The notes below the pieces were generated by a model. The model was not told the DNA's origin. It saw only the letters and a program-made list of their open reading frames with translations, and made no database searches. The position numbers and the translations under genes are program-made. A DNA stretch of 64,000 bases from [Phialemoniopsis] sp. UDSM-2020 (Eukaryota; Ascomycota; Sordariomycetes; Thyridiales; Thyridiaceae): positions 3,100,001-3,164,000 of the forward strand of contig JAEILZ010000006.1 of the NCBI GenBank assembly GCA_018873225.1. The letters are read 5' to 3'. This document shows positions 57,962 to 64,000 of this stretch, piece after piece (within the stretch, counting starts at the first letter, position 1; every line of letters begins with the position of its first letter).

Positions 57962-59137
57962 TCAAACGGTAGGGCTGGTCTCTTCGTCTATGTTGAAGCC
58001 ATACGACCGCTTGCCCGTCGAATAACTCTGATGCACGGCCTCGCTACCGTAAACCCTCATCTCCTTTTCATAGGCAGCAGTGAGACCGGGCTTGTACCCT
58101 CCAGCTTCTCCCAGCAACTTCCCGAGCAACGCCGCGTCTCGGACCGCCGTGTTTGCCCCAAGCCCACCTGCAGGGGTCATCGAGTGCACGGCATCTCCAA
58201 TGACGGTAACGCGCGGCTCGTTGGTCCACTCAGGGACGCCCGAAGGTGTCGAGCAGGTGATCTTCCAAAAGGCAGCCTCGGACTCATTCATCTCGTCGAA
58301 GAGAGGCTTGAAGCGCGGGTGCCAGTCTTTAGTGAATGACTTGGCGATCTCTGCGGCCTGCTTGCCTACGATGGTGTAATCATCGTTCGGGGCCCGGATG
58401 ATGCCCGGCTGGCCTCCCATCGTCCAACCGAAGTTGATGCTTGGGTCGTCCATGTCGCGCGAACGGACGTTGGTGATGATGGAGACCGTGCCTTCGGCCC
58501 GCGACGTGTCTACTATCCTGAACACGCCCTCACCCAAGCCCTTGAACGCCGTACTCGGTGCCTGGCCGTGGACTCCCCTGGCTCCCGTGTCGTAGACCTT
58601 GAGCTTGCCGCCAGAGACCTGCTTGGCAACTCTGGAGTAGATACCTTCGCCGCCGATAAGCATCGATCCCTCGACCGACTTGGTCCCGTCCGCAAAGATC
58701 GCCTTGACGCCGTCACCTGTCAGTTCGTAGCCAGTCACTCGAGTGTTCCACTGGATGAACTCTTCGCACCCCTCAGCAAAAACTTTGCGCATGTCTCCCC
58801 GGGCGATGCCGACAACCTGGCCGTTTCTCGAGTTCAGGGACTCGGGCACCGCGCGGTTGGTCTCTTCCCCGCTAATCGCGTCCAGGGTCAGAAACCCGCT
58901 TCCGCCCGTTTTGCCGCACACATCCCAGAACCGCTCCCAATGCTTGGGCTCGAGGACGGACTCGATTGCGTCGAGACCTTCTGAGGAAAGGCGCAACCGA
59001 TACCCCTGTGCGCGGAAGACGAACGAAGCATCGCGCTCGAATATTTGGAATGGTATCTTGGAGACGCGTAGGGATTGGGCAAGCAGCAGGGATGCGAGTC
59101 CCCCGCCCGAGATCAGGATGGGTTTGGTGGCCGCCAT
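57962..59137 (-). CDS. FAD-dependent monooxygenase (PHBH fold)
   Basis: This is a single-exon gene of 391 codons. The N-terminal FAD motif is ILISGGGLASLLLAQSLRVSKIPFQIFERD (GxGxxG variant GGGLAS plus the terminal acidic residue). The GIARGDMRKVF region carries the conserved Arg. The GDAVHSMTPAGGLGANTAVRDAALL motif near residue 320 is the second FAD-binding GD motif. This is the aromatic-ring hydroxylase-like class that uses NAD(P)H and oxygen, with soluble localisation. Substrates in this fungal branch include salicylate-like aromatics and tailoring intermediates. The first motif lacks the usual third Gly (Ser instead), which is common in related proteins. It could be part of the putative catabolic cluster with the MFS and Zn2Cys6 genes. 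Confidence 0.88.
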   Translation of the reverse strand: MAATKPILISGGGLASLLLAQSLRVSKIPFQIFERDASFVFRAQGYRLRLSSEGLDAIESVLEPKHWERFWDVCGKTGGSGFLTLDAISGEETNRAVPESLNSRNGQVVGIARGDMRKVFAEGCEEFIQWNTRVTGYELTGDGVKAIFADGTKSVEGSMLIGGEGIYSRVAKQVSGGKLKVYDTGARGVHGQAPSTAFKGLGEGVFRIVDTSRAEGTVSIITNVRSRDMDDPSINFGWTMGGQPGIIRAPNDDYTIVGKQAAEIAKSFTKDWHPRFKPLFDEMNESEAAFWKITCSTPSGVPEWTNEPRVTVIGDAVHSMTPAGGLGANTAVRDAALLGKLLGEAGGYKPGLTAAYEKEMRVYGSEAVHQSYSTGKRSYGFNIDEETSPTV

Positions 59138-59552
59138 TCTATGTCCTCCAGCGTCGAGGATGTTGTCAACTTGCCTGTTTATTAGAGATCCGAAACGTGT
59201 ACTGTTACCCTAGTTAAACTCGTTGAAGAGGTCGTCAGGCACTGTGATTTAAAGCCAAGACGTCTTTAGCCGCCAAGCTCGCTGCTTATGCGCTTTTGCT
59301 GGGGCATTAATAATCGGAGCATGGCGTCATGCCCGTAGTTACCTAAGCTGCAGGGCGCTTCGGTGTTAGCGAATTGCGCGAGATCCGGACTTCTTGGGTC
59401 ATTCTGGGCCAACTTGAAATTGGACCTTTTCAAGTGTTCCATAAGCTCGAATGTAACGATGATACATCTTTGATCTCTTGGTATAGTCAAAGTAAGAAAT
59501 GACATCCAAAAGTTGAGGGTTGACTATGTCTGCTCATCTTGAGATCACAGCG
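59138..59552. other. intergenic between monooxygenase and F-box-like genes
   Basis: This 415-bp stretch lies between two minus-strand genes: the promoter of the monooxygenase and the 3' flank of the F-box-like gene. No gene was seen. Confidence 0.4.
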
Positions 59553-60842
59553 CTAAAATACAGTGTCCCTGGGGTCATCATCCCAATACTCCTCCCATTC
59601 CCGCTTCAATTCCTCCACGCCTCCAAATTTCTTCAGCGTCGCCGCATCCCAGAAGACATATCCCCAACGGCGCAACTCATCCGGTATATACCAACCAAAT
59701 AAGTTGCTATAGGTTTCGTTCCAGAGGAGCACCCACGCCAAAGGCGGCGCGTCCGTTTCGCCGTCCCCCAAGAAGGGCATGGGTGCTCGTTGCTCTCGCT
59801 TGCGATCCCGCTCGGTCTTGGGACCATGATTGCGCCAAAGAGCCTGCGCTGTTTCTCCAAAAACGCCCTCTTCTGTATTCAGAGGAATGTATGAGCTCCT
59901 GATGTGACGTTGCATTATGGACACGAGTTCTTCATGGTTATCCCTCTTCAAAATGACAGTCTGTAGCAGGGGAAGGCCACCGTGTAGTGCTGTACCCTCT
60001 ACATAATTTCGTCGGCCCACTGCTTGAACATTAGTTACGTATCATTTCGAGGTCATTTGTGCCTGGATACTCTGGTTGTTCTTACCATAACTGCTAAGAT
60101 CGAATGCCCCGTCAGGAGTAGGAGGTCTTCCCTGGTCATCAAACTTTGGGTTGTCGGGATGTAAGTCCCAACGCATCTCCTCGAAAACCTCGTCGTATAC
60201 TTGCTGCACGAATTGATAGAATGCGAGAAGCTCCTCGACCTCCCACGGATCCAATATACGGAGAAAAGTCTCGACAGCCTGCTCAGATGATCCGACAACA
60301 AAGCTTTCGAATTCACAGAGTAGGTGAAAGCGGTACGCAGCTCGGGTCAATCGCATCGTCTCCGTATCGGATAGTTGGTGCCCAGCGCTTTGAGTTTGCT
60401 GCTTCGTCTGCAAGCTGAGCTTGTTCATCATCCAGCGGGCATGATGTTGTACGAGGGGCTCGACATGTTGAAAGTAAAAGTTGGCCATGCTGATAGCATC
60501 GTCCGTCGCCACTTTGCTGGTGAGCGAGAGGGAGCGCCGTGGTATAGCCTCCGAGTAAGCTTTTAGAAATTCAGCAGTATTGTCTGTTATCGCCCAATGC
60601 GGCCTCTGGTGTTTAAACTCTTGGATCATGTAGGCTTCGATGGTAACGCTCCCCAACGTCTGCTCAAGCGCCTTGCAAAGCAAAAGTCTGCGATCTAAAA
60701 GATATTGTTTGTGAAAGGTGGCTGAAGAAAAGACCAGAGACTTGAGCCTTGGGAGATCCATGAGCATGAGAGTCCAGCGCCTGAGTTCGGGCGGAAGGTT
60801 GTCAAGCAAATGATTGCTGCCTAGTCCTTGTTCTATCCCCAT
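59553..60842 (-). CDS. F-box-like fungal protein
   Basis: Exons 60842-60086 and 60019-59553 (intron of 66 nt) give 407 aa from the ATG at 60840-60842; upstream codons in frame contain no ATG. Residues about 10-50 (NHLLDNLPPELRRWTLMLMDLPRLKSLVFSSATFHKQYL) have the short F-box-like helical pattern with LPPEL and the later FHKQYL that start many Pezizomycotina proteins of this class. The rest is helical with conserved Trp/Tyr, ending in WGYVFWDAATLKKFGG. F-box proteins act as SCF substrate receptors; this family's targets are not known. Confidence 0.7.
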
Positions 60843-62177
60843 TGCTTGGTGTGGGCCACGCAATTTTCGGTATACCGTTCGCGAATCTGAGAAAGCCCCT
60901 CTTCATGAGTGGCTAGGGTTAATCAGACTCTATCACATGGGAGAGAGCACGATGAGTTGATGCTGCAAGAGGATAGTGGGAGGTTGGTAAGTCCGAGTTG
61001 GAGAGGACGGGGCATTTTGTCACACAACCCCACTGTTAGCGACCAATCAAGAGTTTAATCAATACCTATCGGCGAGACACTCCTTTGTCAGCTCAAGACT
61101 TCCAGTTCAATAACAAGCCAACTTCATGCTATTGATGAAAAGAGGTCAGATAGTTGTAGGTTGCTTCAGAAGAGTGGCACTTGCTGATCAGATTGTACTC
61201 GTCCTCCGCAACTTGAGGTGGCTGCAACAAGGCAAATATAGAGGTGTAGCCCAAAAAGCACACACCCCTCCACGCCTACCGAGCTAGCTGTTGACTTGTT
61301 GAGTTTCAGAGTTGCATAGTGTTGAGAGAACCTGAACAATATTAGGCCAGTCTCATATCCTTAGCAACCCCATGGTAGGTATAGATACGTAGCGATATGA
61401 AGGAAGAGCTATTTCGATGTAATATTCATGTACATACATGACTCGCGTAATGGTTACATTCCCTTCATTATTCACCCTGGATTGAACAGACTGAATCAAA
61501 CGATCTAGGGCTTGAAAATCGGAGCATCTTTGTTTACGAACATTCTAGCTTGCAAACGACGAGGCTTATGATGCCCTCAGTGCTGGTCTCCACCATATGA
61601 GCATTTGTCAACCGTCCGTAGGTGGTAACCGACGAGCCGGCAACGAGCTGAAATCCCAGAGTCGTACGTCAATATGTCTAGGCTTTCAAATCGCAATCCG
61701 TGTGTAGGATCCACCTTCAGTCGGTATGATCCTGTTCGGTGTGGCGAGGATTTGAAAAAGGGCAACTTTCGCAACTAGCTCCGGGCACGGTTTTGTGGGG
61801 AAAGCGATCTAAGTAGACTTTAGCGGCGCAAGCAGGTCTCCATCCAGCCAGATTCTGGGCAAGTATTATGACTAGCGCCGGTGGATCCATCGCGGGATCT
61901 GGAGTCCTGCCCCTCATTGATTGGACAAGCCACTGAGATCTGAAGCAAGTATTCACGAGGAGGCACAGATTCGAGCGAGAGTGTTTACACGGGAGTACGG
62001 GATGACAAAAGTCGCCGAATTAATAATTGATGATCCAGGAGATTCTGTATCATGCTGTCGCGGGCATTCATGGATGATATAAAGCAGTCGAATGGCCGCG
62101 TCCTTGAGCTGCCATGTCTCATTCCTCATCACACAACTTCAACTTGTCAAGCACTGAAATCAGAAAAAGAAGCAAAC
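60843..62177. other. intergenic, 1.3 kb, no gene recognised
   Basis: This is the divergent region between the F-box-like gene (minus) and the SDR gene (plus). No coherent coding frame was found. Several direct TATGTACATA-type repeats occur around 61420-61440. Confidence 0.4.
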
Positions 62178-63191
62178 ATGTCCATCTACGTCATCAGCGG
62201 AATCTCATCGGGCATCGGGGTAAGTTTGCCATGTGGTTACTTTCAATGCGTTAGTGCTTTTGGTCTAACATAGTCTAGTTCGAGCACGCCCGCCAGCTAT
62301 CGGAAAACCCCAAGAACCTCATCATCGGCCTTGTCCGCAACACGGACGCCACCAAGAAGAAGATTGCGGCAGAGATTGGGAACCGTCCCAACCTCCATGT
62401 CCTCCATGGAGATCTCACCAATCGGGCTAGCCTGGAGCAAGCCGCTGCCGACACCGCCAAGATCGTCGGCGAGCGCGGCGTTGACATCCTCATTGCCAAC
62501 GCAGCGTACACGTCTCAGTTCGACGCCTACGACCCCATCGATAGATTGTAGGTTTAGATCATTATTTGCTAATATTTCGACATGGCATATGACTGACAAT
62601 GCTATCCATCCCACAGGGCCAACAAGGGTGAGGAGTTCGACAAGGAGGCGGCCAAGGCATTCCAGACCAATGCCACTGGCAACGTCCACCTCTTCCACCT
62701 CTTCCTCCCTCTCGTCCTGAAGGGAAAGACTAAGAAGGTCATCGCCATCACCAGCGGCCATTCCGACCTCGACTTCATCAACAGCCTCGACGTCGAGGTC
62801 AGCTGCTTGTACTCTGCCTCCAAGGCGGCAATGAACGTCTTTGTGGCCAAGTTCAGTGCGCAGTACAAGAAGCAGGGCGTTCTGTTCCTCAGCCTCAGCC
62901 CAGGAGTAGTGGAAGTGGGTCATTACAACGAAGGTAAGGTGTTACCCGTTCATGGAGGTTGAGCCGCTGTTTGGACTTAGTTGCTAATGCATGTCCGCAG
63001 TCACGCCGGAGCAGACCGAAGGCTTGAAGGGATTCATGGAGGGCATGGCAAGATATGCCCCCCACTTCAAGGGCCCAATTCCCGTGGAGGAAGGTGCTCG
63101 GAATCTCAGGGAGACTTGGGAGAGGGCTAGCATCGAGACTGGGTATGCAGGTACACTCGTCTCGCAGTTCGGTAACAAGCAGTGGGTGTGA
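62178..63191 (+). CDS. short-chain dehydrogenase (sniffer/C-factor-like)
   Basis: Exons 62178-62219, 62279-62547, 62617-62933 and 63001-63191 give 272 aa. Intron 1 directly follows the cofactor motif SGISSGIG (in place of TGxxxGIG). Other motifs are GDLTNRASLEQAA (acidic residue after the second strand), ILIANAAYTSQ, a catalytic Ser in VIAITSGHSDLD, and the YxxxK in CLYSASKAAMNVFV. The C-terminus ends GTLVSQFGNKQWV. This is the C-factor/sniffer-like group with a compact Rossmann domain, likely NADP(H)-dependent; substrate is unknown. The four-exon structure and restored phases support the model. Confidence 0.88.
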
Positions 63192-63272
63192 AATGACGGG
63201 CGCCCTTCACCATATGTAGTAGACTGAGTGCAACAAGTTCTACAATGAGACGACCATATTAAAGGCAATCGG

Positions 63273-63428
63273 TCAAACCTGATTCTCGTGAACACCCTCG
63301 CTATGTTTGGGAAAAGCAACCCGATTGTCGTGAGCGCACGAGCTGGCGGCGCGGTCTTCCAGCAATGGAGAGGCACTCGCAGCCCCGACCAGAGATAAAG
63401 CTCCCGCAAGCAAGACACGATTTTGTAT
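63273..63428 (-). pseudogene. secreted-protein gene remnant with lost start codon
   Basis: On the minus strand, reading from 63428 gives ATA CAA AAT CGT and then a perfect signal-peptide-like sequence (VLLAGALSLVGAASASP) followed by LLEDRAASSCAHDN. These are typical first residues of fungal secreted proteins. The reading frame stops at 63273. If ATA was once ATG, the start would be MQNRVLLAG. After about 50 residues no domain can be read, so this is a short decayed 5' end. The first in-frame ATG upstream lies about 190 nt away and would put a long basic leader before the signal. Confidence 0.35.
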
Positions 63429-64000
63429 GTTCGACGTGTCCCTGGTATGTTTCCAGATTCGAAGAGGAGGAGTTGGCTTAATCCGAGAATCTTTGAAAGG
63501 ACGTACCCAAAGTGGAGGAGCTAGCCGCTCCAGTGTATCAAATGCACGCTGTGCCCAGCGTCTAGAACGATCTGACAGGCCCATGGCACGATGGATCAGC
63601 CTCGAGATGCGGGATGGCATTTTAGAGCCGGAAAGTAGTGCTAATTCGAAAGATTAGCGCAAAGCTGATAAACCTGCTTCAAGTATGGGCGATTCATGAC
63701 GCGGACCCGTCAACGGCACACCATGTGTCAGTCCATGCCGATTAGTGCAATGTGCTTTATAAGCATTCCCCAGATGCAATGATTCGCACTGCTGCACTCT
63801 GCAACGCCGCATTACAGAGCTACCAACTCTGTTTCGTACCTCTCATGAGCTTCCCCTCCCAGTCGGAGGATCCGCCAATTGATTTCCATCATATTTCCGT
63901 ATTCCAATTCAGCGGTTGGCCAGGACTGGTACCAAGACTTTGCCATGGGGAAAACGCAGATGACACCGGCAAGCACCAGCTGTGCCACCTGCAAAAGTAC
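63429..64000. other. window edge, no gene recognised
   Basis: Only short frames are present. A gene continuing beyond 64000 cannot be excluded, because an open minus-strand frame (63812-63994) begins close to the edge. Confidence 0.35.

Overview
The window is nuclear DNA of a filamentous ascomycete, most likely a Sordariomycete. The evidence is a set of short spliceosomal introns (about 50-100 nt, GTRAGT donors, CTAAC-type branch sites, YAG acceptors), fungus-only families (Zn2Cys6 regulators, DUF3425 bZIP, Dal5-type MFS, Cys-rich GPI proteins) and a typical fungal CDK1. No rRNA, tRNA, CRISPR array or intact transposon was recognised. Exon models below were built by eye from splice signals and frame continuity. 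No RNA evidence or database search was used, so protein names rest on motif recognition.

Region 1 (0-12.3 kb): a hypothetical gene, decayed remnants of a membrane-protein gene, a fungal kinase-like gene, a small secreted Ala/Pro-rich protein, an SDR, a quinone-oxidoreductase-like MDR, a zinc-cluster-less fungal transcription-factor-like gene lying tail-to-tail (12 bp apart) with a bZIP/DUF3425 regulator, and an SDR divergent from that bZIP gene. Region 2 (12.6-25.1 kb): a Dal5-type permease divergent from a Zn2Cys6 regulator, a small secreted protein, a secreted intradiol dioxygenase, and an ALKBH1-like dioxygenase divergent from CDK1. Region 3 (25.1-39.2 kb): a gene-poor stretch of about 9 kb after CDK1, ending in a pyrimidine-rich leader in front of a Pcl/Pho80-type cyclin, then another 4 kb without recognisable genes.

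Region 4 (39.2-59.1 kb) is accessory in character: a Cys-rich GPI protein, an O-methyltransferase, a 190-nt polypyrimidine tract, an F-box/LRR-like remnant with one in-frame stop, the 3' half of an APC permease abutting the first 60 codons of a flavin amine oxidase, an N,N-dimethylformamidase-like gene that seems to lack its N-terminal domain, a bacterial-type arylsulfatase, a Zn2Cys6 regulator divergent from a quinate/sugar-type MFS transporter, a conserved-looking hypothetical and an FAD monooxygenase. The amidase-like enzyme, sulfatase, regulator, transporter and monooxygenase could form a catabolic cluster for an amide, amine or sulfate-ester compound. The broken genes at about 46.3-46.9 kb mark a rearrangement. 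Region 5 (59.5-64 kb): an F-box-like gene, an SDR, and a remnant of a secreted-protein gene whose start codon appears to have become ATA.

The strongest leads are the truncated-gene junction and surrounding putative amide/sulfate-ester cluster, the two regulator-transporter pairs whose divergent promoters carry perfect CCG/CGG inverted repeats, and the long gene-free interval and leader between CDK1 and the cyclin gene.
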